From the NCBI GenBank assembly GCA_015200025.1, contig CP054186.1, positions 744,001 to 808,000 of the forward strand: a DNA stretch of 64,000 nt, written 5' to 3'. The notes under the pieces were generated by a model. The model saw only the letters and a program-made list of their open reading frames with translations, ran no database searches and was not told where the DNA came from. Below are positions 28,801 through 39,549 of this stretch, one piece after another; positions within the stretch are counted from its first letter, which is position 1; the number at the start of each line of letters is the position of its first letter. Source of the DNA: Phycisphaeraceae bacterium. GTDB lineage: Bacteria; Planctomycetota; Phycisphaerae; Phycisphaerales; UBA1924. Position numbers and translations under genes: made by a program.

Positions 28801-31013
28801 GGTTCATCGGGCTGGTCGCGGCGTTTTTCGCGTGTGTGCCGGGCGTGACGGCCTTGGGGCAAAAGGGCGAGCCGATCGCCCAGCCCGGGGCGACGCCGCA
28901 GCCGCCGCGGGTGGAGATCCGCGGGGTCGAGTACCAGCGGCTCGCGACGCGTGAGGCGACGGAAGAGCGGATGATGAACCTGCTGGTGCCCGGGCGGGCG
29001 TCGTGGGGCGAGTGGCACGCGCTGGTGCCGTTCGAGTTCAAGAAGCAGGGGGACCTCAAGCTCGTGCTCCCGCCGGAGGAAGCGCTGGCGTCGATGGGGG
29101 TGAACGGGCCGGGCCCGGACCTGTCGCGGGCGTTCGCCGGTCGCGGCGGCGTGGAGGCGAAGTGGAAGAACATCGGGGCGGGGGTCAACCGGACGATCGA
29201 CCTCGGTCTGTTCACGCCGCAGGGGCAGGGCGATTGGGTGGTCGGGTACCTGCACGGGACGGTGACGGCGCCGGTGGACATGACGATCGACGCGACGTGC
29301 GGGTCGGACGACGGGCTGAGGCTGTGGCTCAACGGGCGGCTGATCGTGGACGCGGACGCGATGCGCGGGCTCGACGCGGAGGATCACCGGCTGAAGCTGG
29401 ACCTCAAGAAGGGCGTGAACCACCTGTTCGCGAAGGTGTCGCAGGGGATGGGGGCGTTCCAGTTCCAGCTGAACGCGGGCGAGGCGCTCGACCCGCTGAC
29501 GGCCCAGATGCTCGAGTACCACCTGGAGGTCGATTTCCCCAGCACGCCCGAGGCGAGGTATTTCCGCACGCTCCCGGTGGCGTTGCCGGCGGACGTGGTG
29601 CTGGAGGTGGGCGGGCTCGACGTCTTGCCGGACGGGAGGCCGGTGGTGTGCACGAGGCGTGGCGAGGTGTACATCGTGGACGGGGCGTACGAGGAGCCCC
29701 CGATGAACGCACGGTTCACGCTCTTCGCCGAGGGGCTGCACGAGCCGCTGGGGTTGCAGGTCCGTGCGGAGCAGCGCGGCGGGAAGCCCGTGAACGCGGT
29801 GTACGCGGTGCAACGCGGCGAGCTGACGCGGATGATCGACCTCGACGGGGACGACCGGGCGGACGTGTACGAGACGGTGTCGGACGCGTGGGGGGTCTCG
29901 GGGAACTACCACGAGTTCGCGTTCGGGCCGAAGTTCGACTCGGCGGGGAACGCGTGGGTGACGCTGAACGTGGGGTTCTGCGACGCGCTGGGCAAGAGCC
30001 TGGTCCCGTGGCGTGGATGGTCGCTGCGGGTGGACCGCGAGGGGCGGGCGACGCCGGTCTCGGGCGGGCTGCGTTCGCCCAACGGGATCGGGTTCTGGAA
30101 CGACGGCCAGGCGTTCTACCTCGACAACCAAGGGGATTTCGTGGGGACCAACCGCCTCGCCCCGATGTACGACGGCGGGTGGAACGGGCACCCCTCGGGG
30201 CTACGCTGGCGGAGCGATTACACCCCCGCGATGGACACCCCGGCGGGGAGGCCCCCGCTGACCCCCGCGGCGGTGTGGTTCCCGTACAAGAAAATGGGCC
30301 AGAGCACGGCGGACATGCTGCTGTTGCCCGCGGGCGAGGCCGGCTCGCCCGGCGCGGGCGTGCGCGCGAAGGGCCCGCTGCCCGACGGGGGCGGGGTGTA
30401 CGCCTTCGGCCCGTACGCGGGCCAGGCGTTCGTGGGCGATCAGACCCTGTGCCTGGTGATGCGGGTGTCGCTCGAGAAGATCGACGGGGTGTACCAGGGC
30501 GCGTGCTACCCGTTCCGCCAGGGGCTCCAGTGCGGGGTCAACCGCCTCGCGTGGGGCAAGGACGGCTCGATGTTCGTCGGGCAGACCGACCGCGGGTGGG
30601 GCTCCATCGGGCGGCGGCGGTACGGGCTCGAGCGGATCGTGTGGACCGGCGAGACTCCGTTCGAGGTCCGCGAGGTGCGGGTCACGCCCGAGGGGTTCGC
30701 GGTCGAGTTCACCAAGGACATCGACCCGGCGGTCGCGTCGGACCCCGCGTCGTACGCCTGCCTGAGTTACACCTACCGCTACCACGCGACCTACGGCTCG
30801 CCCGAGATCGAGACCGGGACCCAGCGGGTGGTCTCGGCCCGCGTCGCCGGCCCGCGCGAGGTCCGGCTGACGATCGACTCGATCCGGTCCGGGGGCATGG
30901 GCTACGTCCACGAGTTGACGTTCGGTGGCGTGCGGGCCGCGGGCACGGGCGAGCCGCTGCTCCACCCGATCGCGTACTACACGGTGCAGCGGGTCCCGAC
31001 GAAGACGGAGTGA
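28797..31013 (+). CDS. Exported beta-propeller protein with PA14-like N-terminal region
   Basis: A 738-residue protein with a Sec signal (about residues 1-20). Residues 40-240 look like a PA14 or carbohydrate-binding beta domain (SDDGLRLWLNGRLIVD). Residues 260-640 resemble the sorbosone/glucose dehydrogenase-like six-bladed propeller group seen in Planctomycetota (DVLPDGRPVVCTRRGEVY, LDGDDRADVYE, SPNGIGFWNDGQ). No heme motif is present. Whether it binds PQQ or is an enzyme is not shown by the sequence. It is coupled to the five-heme cytochrome by a four-base overlap, so electron hand-over from this protein to the cytochrome is a reasonable guess. It ends ten bases before a convergent gene. 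Confidence 0.8.
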   Translation: MRFIGLVAAFFACVPGVTALGQKGEPIAQPGATPQPPRVEIRGVEYQRLATREATEERMMNLLVPGRASWGEWHALVPFEFKKQGDLKLVLPPEEALASMGVNGPGPDLSRAFAGRGGVEAKWKNIGAGVNRTIDLGLFTPQGQGDWVVGYLHGTVTAPVDMTIDATCGSDDGLRLWLNGRLIVDADAMRGLDAEDHRLKLDLKKGVNHLFAKVSQGMGAFQFQLNAGEALDPLTAQMLEYHLEVDFPSTPEARYFRTLPVALPADVVLEVGGLDVLPDGRPVVCTRRGEVYIVDGAYEEPPMNARFTLFAEGLHEPLGLQVRAEQRGGKPVNAVYAVQRGELTRMIDLDGDDRADVYETVSDAWGVSGNYHEFAFGPKFDSAGNAWVTLNVGFCDALGKSLVPWRGWSLRVDREGRATPVSGGLRSPNGIGFWNDGQAFYLDNQGDFVGTNRLAPMYDGGWNGHPSGLRWRSDYTPAMDTPAGRPPLTPAAVWFPYKKMGQSTADMLLLPAGEAGSPGAGVRAKGPLPDGGGVYAFGPYAGQAFVGDQTLCLVMRVSLEKIDGVYQGACYPFRQGLQCGVNRLAWGKDGSMFVGQTDRGWGSIGRRRYGLERIVWTGETPFEVREVRVTPEGFAVEFTKDIDPAVASDPASYACLSYTYRYHATYGSPEIETGTQRVVSARVAGPREVRLTIDSIRSGGMGYVHELTFGGVRAAGTGEPLLHPIAYYTVQRVPTKTE

Positions 31014-31023
31014 TCCCCGGCCG

Positions 31024-31524
31024 CTACGCCCGCGTGGCACGCAGGACGTGGTCGAGGAGCCCGTCGCAGGCGGTATCGATCATGGCGTAGACGCGCTCGA
31101 AGCCGTCGTCGCCGCCGTAGTACGGATCGGGCACTTCGAGGCCCGCCGGGCCGGCGCCGGCGAGGGCGGGGTCGAAGGCGCGGAGGAGCGAGGCGCGGCC
31201 GGGCGGGAGGCCCGCGCGTTCGAGGTTCGCGATGTTGGAGCGGTCCATCGCGATGATGAACCCGAACCGCCGCGGGTCCGATCGCGGGTCGAATCGCCTC
31301 GCGACGTGGCGGAGTTCGACCCCGTAGCGGGCCGCGACGGCGACGCTGCGGGGGTCGGCGCCGTCCCCGGCGTGCCACCCCCCGGTGCCGCAGGAATCGA
31401 CCTCGAGGAGGTGGTCCACGCCGCGGCGCGAGGCCTTGTGCTGCAGGACGGCCCTGGCGAGCGGGCTCCGGCAGATGTTGCCCAGGCAGACGAAGAGGAC
31501 GCCGCCGGGGGTGGTGCCGCTCAC
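31024..31524 (-). CDS. Low-molecular-weight protein-tyrosine phosphatase
   Basis: A 166-residue cytoplasmic phosphatase. The active-site loop is VCLGNICRSPLA near the N-terminus (CX5R with Cys and Arg) and the general acid is Asp in VPDPYYGG. The GTG start overlaps the stop of the upstream gene (GTGA), so it is translated with the glycosyltransferase-like protein. Such pairs often act on surface polysaccharide kinases, but no kinase is seen here. An arsenate reductase role is less likely because the typical extra cysteines are absent. Confidence 0.93.
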   Translation of the reverse strand: MSGTTPGGVLFVCLGNICRSPLARAVLQHKASRRGVDHLLEVDSCGTGGWHAGDGADPRSVAVAARYGVELRHVARRFDPRSDPRRFGFIIAMDRSNIANLERAGLPPGRASLLRAFDPALAGAGPAGLEVPDPYYGGDDGFERVYAMIDTACDGLLDHVLRATRA

Positions 31525-32411
31525 GGGTTGTCCCCCCCGCGCGCGGGCGAGAGGGCCAGGAGCCGGCGGGCGATCGAGACGTGGTCCCAGGCCGGCGCGG
31601 TCACCACCCCGCCGGGCCACGGCGTGTCCGAGGGTCCGGCGACGACGGGGACTCCGATCGTTGCGGCGAGTTCGGCGCCGAACCGGCGTGCCGTCGTGAG
31701 CCGGGCGTCGGGGGGGTCGCCCGGGCGTGCCGGGGCGATGACGACGGCGTCGCACGCGGGGAGCATGGCGAGCGGGGGTCGGTCGGTGAAAAATAAAGGG
31801 CCGGGGCACTCGAGCGCGTCGAGGTACGGGGCCGCCCGGTCCGAGCGCCACGACGCCGAGGAGGCGACTCCGACCCATGCCTTCCCGGCCTTGTGGAGCA
31901 GGGCGAGCATCGCGGTGAACCACCACGCGTCGCCCCGGTCGGGTGGGTCGGCCAGGAGCAGCACGGCCGGCGTGCGATCGTCGATCCCCAGCGACGAGCG
32001 GTCCCGACGCCTCGCGGCGACGCGGTCGGGCCAGAGCAGATCGGATGCCCGTGCGGCGATGCCCGCGTCGGGCCACCAGGCGCGGCGGTCGACGCTGGGG
32101 AGCCCCGCGGTGAAGGCGGCATGCGCGGCGCCCTCGCTCCAGCACGGGACGGCCCCGAAGGGGCCGCGGACCCTGGCCAGGGCGGCGAGCCCCCGCCAGG
32201 CACGCGGGGCTTCGCCCAGCGGGGCGGAGAGGCGGTTGTGCGTGTGCACGCCCAGCGCGCCGGCGCGGTCCTCGGCGTCCTGCGTGCCGATGACGCACGC
32301 CTCGCCCCCGAGCCGGTGGATCGCGTCGGCGCAGAACACGACCCCCGCGTCGGTGGTCGCCGACCCGCGGGCGTGAGCGGTCCATGGCTCGATCACGTGG
32401 AGGGTGCGCAC
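31521..32411 (-). CDS. Glycosyltransferase-like protein, weak assignment
   Basis: A 296-residue soluble protein. The opening MRTLHVIEPW and the following segment (ADAIHRLGGEACVIG) look like the N-terminal Rossmann domain of GT-B glycosyltransferases, and the end (GVPVVAGPSDT, SIARRLLALSPA) looks like the donor-binding half, but the usual EX7E signature is not clear. It lies upstream of, and overlaps, the phosphatase gene. The call is by shape only. Confidence 0.5.
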   Translation of the reverse strand: MRTLHVIEPWTAHARGSATTDAGVVFCADAIHRLGGEACVIGTQDAEDRAGALGVHTHNRLSAPLGEAPRAWRGLAALARVRGPFGAVPCWSEGAAHAAFTAGLPSVDRRAWWPDAGIAARASDLLWPDRVAARRRDRSSLGIDDRTPAVLLLADPPDRGDAWWFTAMLALLHKAGKAWVGVASSASWRSDRAAPYLDALECPGPLFFTDRPPLAMLPACDAVVIAPARPGDPPDARLTTARRFGAELAATIGVPVVAGPSDTPWPGGVVTAPAWDHVSIARRLLALSPARGGDNP

Positions 32412-32432
32412 GGGCGGGTCAGTGTAGTGGCG

Positions 32433-33140
32433 TCAGCGTGCTTTGGGCTTGCCCGCCGAGCGGCGGATGTCGTGCTCGTAGAACAACTGCGCCACCGCGA
32501 GCCCGAGCTCCTGGGCCATCTTGCGGTTGATCTCGGCCCGCTCGGCGAGGCTCTTGGGGGCCTCGCCCGGGGGCTCCCGCATCTGAACCCTCAGCTCGGC
32601 CCCGTCGTATTCCTCGGGCCAGACCCGCTCCTGGGTGGCCACGTCGATCACCTTGACGTTCGCCCCGATCAGCGGGGAGTACGACACCCCGTCGGCGCTG
32701 ACCTGGAACGCCTCGATCCGGACATAGATCACGATGCTCGCGCCGACGGCGGCGCCGACCTCCGAGATGCTCGTGAGTTTCCCGTAGCGGTCCCCCGCCG
32801 TGACCCGCATCGCGTCGCGCGCGTCGATGATGTCGACCAGCACGTCCTCGTCGAGCAGCACCCGCTCGGCCTGCTGCGCGATGTCCGATCGCAGCGAGCG
32901 CGACGGGAGCCGGTTCGCCGGGTCGTCCACGAGGACGACCGTCGCGGCCTTGGGGTCGAGGGTGTGGGCGGCGACCTTCTTGGGCGGGCCCTCGATGATG
33001 AACAGGACCGGGGCCGCGATGTTGCACCCGCCGCCGGTCAGCCCCGCCAGCCCGAAGGCCAGCGCCGAGAGGATCCGGGGCACGCCCCGGCGGGGGCGTC
33101 GAGCGCCGAGGTCCGTGCTGCATCGAGGATCGGGGTGCAT
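32433..33140 (-). CDS. Putative lipoprotein, CsgG/LpoB-like fold suspected
   Basis: A 235-residue protein of unknown function. A hydrophobic stretch ends in GGGC at about residue 39, consistent with a lipoprotein signal after an Arg-rich N-terminus. The body alternates strands and helices (AATVVLVDDPANRL, ASIVIYVRIEAFQV, GANVKVIDVATQERVW), a pattern shared by CsgG and LpoB N-domains. It follows a second putative lipoprotein of the same length by 36 bases, so the two may work together at the outer membrane. Confidence 0.55.
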   Translation of the reverse strand: MHPDPRCSTDLGARRPRRGVPRILSALAFGLAGLTGGGCNIAAPVLFIIEGPPKKVAAHTLDPKAATVVLVDDPANRLPSRSLRSDIAQQAERVLLDEDVLVDIIDARDAMRVTAGDRYGKLTSISEVGAAVGASIVIYVRIEAFQVSADGVSYSPLIGANVKVIDVATQERVWPEEYDGAELRVQMREPPGEAPKSLAERAEINRKMAQELGLAVAQLFYEHDIRRSAGKPKAR

Positions 33141-33176
33141 GGGTTCTCCGGGTGCGTCGTCGGGTCGAAGACGGGC

Positions 33177-33884
33177 TCAGTACTTGGGGTAGTACGGCTC
33201 TTCGTGGTCGTAGAAGGGCCACGTCGCTCGGTCGATGAACCGCTTGGCCAGCGCGCTGCGCACGACCACGGAACTCATGTCCTCGGGGCCCAGCCCGGGC
33301 TGATCGGGGAAGCGGACGCCCACGGAGGTCCTGAACGCGGCCTCGTTGGCCGCGGCGGAGGTCAGGTCGTAGACGGCGACCGAGCCCGTCGCGTTGCCCG
33401 ACCAGGTGTACTGGTTGCCCGGGTCGTTGAGGCGGAACTCGATCATCTCGACCCAGACGATGCAATCGACGCCCCCGAACTCCTCGCCCAACTGCTTAGG
33501 CGTCAGAGCGGCCCACCCGGGGTGGTTGTAGAGGTACTGGAGGACCTCGGCGGAGGGGACGTACCCGGTCACGCCCGTGTTGTTCTCCTCGGCGATCAGA
33601 CGCTCGGTGATCCGCGTCGCCAGGTGCGTGGCGAGGTCGGGCTGCTGAGACTCGATCAGCGGCTCGCACGCGACGACGACCGCCACGGACTTGCCGCGGA
33701 GCCCCTCGTACTCGGCGCGGACGGTCTTGGTCGAGACCTCCCGGGCGGACTGGATCATGGCCGCCGGGAGGGCGAAGAGCGCGCACCCGGGGGAGGCCAG
33801 CGCGAGGCCGATCAGCCCGGCGGGGACCGCCCGAGCACGCCACCCCTTCGCGGCACGTTTCGACCACAGCGGCTCGGGCATCAA
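33177..33884 (-). CDS. Putative lipoprotein, partner of the preceding gene
   Basis: A 235-residue exported protein with a hydrophobic N-terminus ending in SPGC (about residue 34). The body has the same strand-helix rhythm as its neighbour: GKSVAVVVACEPLIES, ATRITERLIAEENNTGV, VDCIVWVEMIEFRL and TGSVAVYDLTSA. It resembles the CsgG/TolB N-domain type in layout, but no signature is certain. Equal length, tandem placement and 36-base spacing suggest an old duplication or a two-protein complex. Confidence 0.55.
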   Translation of the reverse strand: MMPEPLWSKRAAKGWRARAVPAGLIGLALASPGCALFALPAAMIQSAREVSTKTVRAEYEGLRGKSVAVVVACEPLIESQQPDLATHLATRITERLIAEENNTGVTGYVPSAEVLQYLYNHPGWAALTPKQLGEEFGGVDCIVWVEMIEFRLNDPGNQYTWSGNATGSVAVYDLTSAAANEAAFRTSVGVRFPDQPGLGPEDMSSVVVRSALAKRFIDRATWPFYDHEEPYYPKY

Positions 33885-33936
33885 AGGCTCCTGTCAGGAT
33901 CGGGGGGACCGGGTCGACGCGCTCTCGCCCGACGGC

Positions 33937-34449
33937 TCAGACGCCCGGGGGCGCCCAGAGTGCCAATTTGTAGGCCCACGCCAGCGCCAACGCCCCGAGG
34001 GCGGCCCAGACCAGGGCGGGGCGTCCCGCGCCGCGTGAGACGATCCGCAACAGCGACGACCCCGTCCAGGCCGTGTACCCCGCGGTCCACAGCAGGACCG
34101 ACGCGAGCAGCGGGACCAGCGCCCCCGCGGGTTGGGTGGAGAAGGACGCGAGGAATCGGCCCTCGCAGCCCAGGGCGACGGCGGTGGTCATCCCGCAGGT
34201 GGGGCAGGGCTTCCCCGACGCGGCGAGCCATCCGCACGCGGGCATGCCCAGTTGGGTGTGCGTCCCGTAGCCGTCGGGATCGGGGTTCAGGCCCGCGCCG
34301 AGGATCAGGAAGGACAGCGCGAGCAGGGCCAAGACACCGGCGACCGCCCGTTCAAGAGCGCTCGCCCGGCGGTAGATGGATGATGGCGGCGGGGATGTTG
34401 GGGGCGGTTCGGGAGCGGGCGACCCGGCGTGCCCGGACGGATCGGTCAT
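33937..34449 (-). CDS. DUF2752 membrane protein
   Basis: A 170-residue protein with about three membrane helices. The conserved DUF2752 motif is CPTCGMTTAVA at about residues 81-91, with a further Cys nearby (PACGW). The N-terminal 25 residues are Pro- and Ser-rich. The start at 34449 is chosen because the open frame further upstream is arginine-rich and antisense to the next gene. The function of the family is unknown. It lies 14 bases after the EAL-CBS-GGDEF gene in the direction of transcription. Confidence 0.82.
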   Translation of the reverse strand: MTDPSGHAGSPAPEPPPTSPPPSSIYRRASALERAVAGVLALLALSFLILGAGLNPDPDGYGTHTQLGMPACGWLAASGKPCPTCGMTTAVALGCEGRFLASFSTQPAGALVPLLASVLLWTAGYTAWTGSSLLRIVSRGAGRPALVWAALGALALAWAYKLALWAPPGV

Positions 34450-34463
34450 GCCGGACCGTAGGG

Positions 34464-36293
34464 TTACGCCGCTCGCATCGCGTCGGGGGGCCGGGTGTCG
34501 GGGTCGAGGACGGTGACGGTGCTCCCGCCGTGGGTCCGGCGGACGACGCCCCGCCGCCCGTCCCTCGCCGCGGCGGCGAGGTGGATGACGTCCCCGGGCC
34601 GGGTGATCCGGGCGAGTACATCGGCGAGGAAGACCACGCGCAGGGTCGGGGTCACGCCCGGGGCGCGGGGGCCCGCGCGGTCTTCGTCGCCCGCGGCATC
34701 GAACCCGTCGGGCGAGGACGACACCGCCGACTCGAAGCGGCCGACGGAACGGTCGAACCGCACCGCGAGCCGCCCGAGCCGCTGACGGAGCACCCCGGCC
34801 GGGGCGACCGCGAGGAACAGGTCGTCCCCGAGGTGCGCGAGGAAGACGCGAGGGTCGTTGCGGGCCAGCGCGGACCTGGACAGGTCGGCGAGCCCGCGCA
34901 GCAGCTGATCGCCCAGCTCGTACCCGAACCGGGCGTTGTAGTCGGCCAGGCCGCGGATATCGATGACGGCGGCGTCGTGAGCCTCGCCCACCGCGCGGGC
35001 GTTTTTGATGAGGGAGGCGAGGTGCTCGTCGGCCTTGACACGCCCCGGAAGGCCGGTCAGGGGAGAAATCCGGGTCTGGAACTCGCGGGCGACGAGCGCC
35101 GCGGCGCGGAGGAGGTCGGTGACGTACACCACCCCGATGAGCATGGGCCCGTCCCCGACGATGAGCGGGAGGTTGATGCTCGACTCGCCCCTGGCCGACG
35201 CGATCTCGAGCGATTCGAGGACCGTGGCGCCGGGCTCGACCACGCCCGTGCCCGAGGTGACGCACAGGTCCACGGGGGCGCCGGCCCGCCCCTCGCCCGC
35301 GGCCCGCTCGAGCGCTCGCCGCTCGCACCACCCCACGATCCGGTCGGATTCCACGACCACCACGCCGTCCGTGGCACCCCCCCGAGTCATCGCGCCCAAC
35401 GCGGCCCCGACCGGCGTCCCCGACTCGACCGTCGAAACGTCACGGGCGTAGCGGGCCACACGGATCTTCGCGGGGTCGGCGGCCCGGCCGTGCTCGGCCT
35501 CGCCGTGACGGGACCGCAGCCACGAGGTCAGTTCATGGCTCGGCGGCTCGACCGTCGGCGCGGGACGCCCGAGATAGAACCCCTGCGCATAGGGGACCCC
35601 AAGCTCGATCAGCTCTTCGATCTCTTCCCGCCGCTCGAGCCCCTCGGCGACCAGGCGGACCCCGCTGAGCCTCGCGAAGTGGAGGAAGAACTTGACCAGG
35701 TTCTGCTTGACGCGGTCCGCGTGGATGGACTCGACGAGCTCGCGGTCGAGCTTGAGCCAGCGCGGACGCAGGGCCATGATCCGGTTGAGCCCGCTGGTCC
35801 CCGCCCCCACGTCGTCGATGGCGACCTCGAACCCGTAACTCTTGAGCAAGGCGACCTGCTCGGCGAGCCCCTCGGTGTACTGCGATTCGGACCGTTCGGT
35901 GACCTCGACCACCACCCGGTTGGGCGTGAGCCCGGTGGCGTCCCGCACCGCGCGGAGCAACTCGCCCGCGAAGCGCGGGTCGGCCACGACCCTCGGCGTG
36001 TTGTTCAGGAACAACTGCGCGTGCGGGGGCAACAGCCGACCCGCCGTCTCGACCGTCCGGGCGCGGGTGACCCGCTCGAGCTCCCAGAGCATCCCGAGCC
36101 GCTCGGCCTCGTCGAACAACTCCGCCACGCCCGCGAAGCCCGATCCCTCCCCGGGCCTCGTCAGGCTCTCCATCCCCGCGACCGCGCCGGTCGCCAGGTG
36201 AACAATCGGCTGAAAGTACGACACCACGTTGCGGTCGCGGATGAGCGCTTCGAGCCGACCCCGGTCTGGCTTTCCGACGCCGCTCTCCGCCAC
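34464..36293 (-). CDS. EAL-CBS-GGDEF signalling protein with degenerate GGDEF
   Basis: A 609-residue cytoplasmic protein. GGAGG lies nine bases before the GTG at 36293; an ATG at 36338 is an alternative. The EAL domain (about residues 10-245) has ESL in place of EAL but keeps the acidic and Asn residues expected for metal and substrate (LFLNNTP, VVVEVTER, IDDVGAGTSG, KLDRELVE, VAEGLERREE), so cyclic-di-GMP phosphodiesterase activity is plausible. A CBS pair (about 265-375) follows. The C-terminal GGDEF domain reads HLGDDLF at the active site and probably does not make cyclic-di-GMP. Confidence 0.85.
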   Translation of the reverse strand: MAESGVGKPDRGRLEALIRDRNVVSYFQPIVHLATGAVAGMESLTRPGEGSGFAGVAELFDEAERLGMLWELERVTRARTVETAGRLLPPHAQLFLNNTPRVVADPRFAGELLRAVRDATGLTPNRVVVEVTERSESQYTEGLAEQVALLKSYGFEVAIDDVGAGTSGLNRIMALRPRWLKLDRELVESIHADRVKQNLVKFFLHFARLSGVRLVAEGLERREEIEELIELGVPYAQGFYLGRPAPTVEPPSHELTSWLRSRHGEAEHGRAADPAKIRVARYARDVSTVESGTPVGAALGAMTRGGATDGVVVVESDRIVGWCERRALERAAGEGRAGAPVDLCVTSGTGVVEPGATVLESLEIASARGESSINLPLIVGDGPMLIGVVYVTDLLRAAALVAREFQTRISPLTGLPGRVKADEHLASLIKNARAVGEAHDAAVIDIRGLADYNARFGYELGDQLLRGLADLSRSALARNDPRVFLAHLGDDLFLAVAPAGVLRQRLGRLAVRFDRSVGRFESAVSSSPDGFDAAGDEDRAGPRAPGVTPTLRVVFLADVLARITRPGDVIHLAAAARDGRRGVVRRTHGGSTVTVLDPDTRPPDAMRAA

Positions 36294-36487
36294 GCGCACG
36301 CACCTCCGCGATCCCTGGTCGGGATCCCGGAACACCATCGGTCCCCGCCGGACGCGTGGAAAGACCGAGCACCCACGCGGGCCCGAGGCCCACCCCGGGG
36401 TATCAATCGTGGGGGATAGGACGGCGGGGAAGGGCCGAGAACGGCCCCGGCAACGCCCGGCGCCGGGGCGTTCCTCCGCCTCGGGTG

Positions 36488-36886
36488 TCAGTCGAACTTG
36501 AAGACACCCTTGCGCACGCCGTAGACGTACATCACCACGGTGGTGAAGAGGAAAAACCCGATGCGGGCGAGCCAGACGGCGGCGTTCTCGCCCATCGGCT
36601 CGAGGTTCGAGAACGTGGCGGCCCACGGGAAGAGGAAGATGATCTCGACGTCGAAGACCAGGAAGGTCATGGCGATGAGGTAGAAGCGGACGTTGAACCT
36701 TTTGCGGGCGGTGCCCACCGGGTTCATGCCCGACTCGTACGTCCCGCCCTTGGTCTCGCCGGGCCGGCGCGGGCCCAAGAGCAGTGAAGCCCCGATGTTG
36801 ATGGCCGCGAAGGTGATCGCCATCATCACGATCAGGAAGATCGGGAGGTACGAGCCCAGGTCCGTCGCCGCGAGTGCCGTCGTCAT
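36488..36886 (-). CDS. nuoA: NADH-quinone oxidoreductase subunit A, lone copy
   Basis: A 132-residue three-helix subunit of respiratory complex I. The strongly conserved loop is present: YESGMNPVGTARKRFNVRFYLIAMTFLVFDVEIIFLFPWA. The start at MTTALAA (36886) gives the normal family length. No nuoB, C or D gene follows: the next gene in the direction of transcription is the EAL-CBS-GGDEF gene, nearly 200 bases away. The other thirteen subunits must be encoded elsewhere. Confidence 0.93.
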   Translation of the reverse strand: MTTALAATDLGSYLPIFLIVMMAITFAAINIGASLLLGPRRPGETKGGTYESGMNPVGTARKRFNVRFYLIAMTFLVFDVEIIFLFPWAATFSNLEPMGENAAVWLARIGFFLFTTVVMYVYGVRKGVFKFD

Positions 36887-38976
<2,090 letters not shown>

Positions 38977-38998
38977 CCCAACGCCCGAGGACGTCGAC

Positions 38999-39469
38999 AT
39001 GGCCGCGCACCAGGACCATTGCGAGATCTGCCGGCGGATCGGGCGAGCCCGTTCCGGCGACGATCCCGCGCTGATCGCGGAGACCGACACGGGGTTTGCC
39101 GTCATGGGCGACTCGCAGTTCTTCCGCGGGTACTGCGTGCACCTGTGCAAGGACCCGGCGACCGAGTGGCACGAGCTGCCCCGCGGTCGTCGGCTGCGGT
39201 ACCTGGAGGAGACGGCGCAGCTGGCCGAGGCCGTCGCCGCCGCCACCAGGCCGCACAAGATCAACTACGAGTGCCTGGGCAACCAGGTCCCGCACCTTCA
39301 CTTCCATGTGTTCCCACGGCGGTTGACGGACCCGGACCCGTCGGCCCCGGTGTGGGGCCAGATGCCGACCGGCACCGACGCCGCGGGGCACGCCTTCGAT
39401 CCCCGGCGGGACGGCGGGCTGGTGGAGTCGATCCGTCGGGAACTGTCCCGTGTCCGGGTGCCGGGGTGA
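38999..39469 (+). CDS. HIT family hydrolase inside the groE cluster
   Basis: A 156-residue histidine-triad protein, expected to hydrolyse nucleoside phosphate conjugates. The triad is HLHFHVFPR (HxHxHxx) at about residues 98-106, followed by family-typical GGXX spacing. The N-terminus has CEICRRIG, a possible metal-binding pair. It lies 22 bases after groEL and 80 bases before groES, separating the two halves of the chaperonin operon. A direct chaperone role is not expected; why it is here is unclear. Confidence 0.88.
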   Translation: MAAHQDHCEICRRIGRARSGDDPALIAETDTGFAVMGDSQFFRGYCVHLCKDPATEWHELPRGRRLRYLEETAQLAEAVAAATRPHKINYECLGNQVPHLHFHVFPRRLTDPDPSAPVWGQMPTGTDAAGHAFDPRRDGGLVESIRRELSRVRVPG

Positions 39470-39549
39470 GTCTGCGTTGAAGTGAACCATGCCGGGCCCG
39501 CCGGAGCGGCGGGTCGGGTGAAGAAGCACGTCGAAGAAGGAGAAGCACG

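Noticed and set aside
31893..36419. A 1508-codon open frame on the plus strand
   Set aside because: It covers six well-supported minus-strand genes, and has the Gly/Arg/Pro/Val-rich composition of an antisense frame with no domain.
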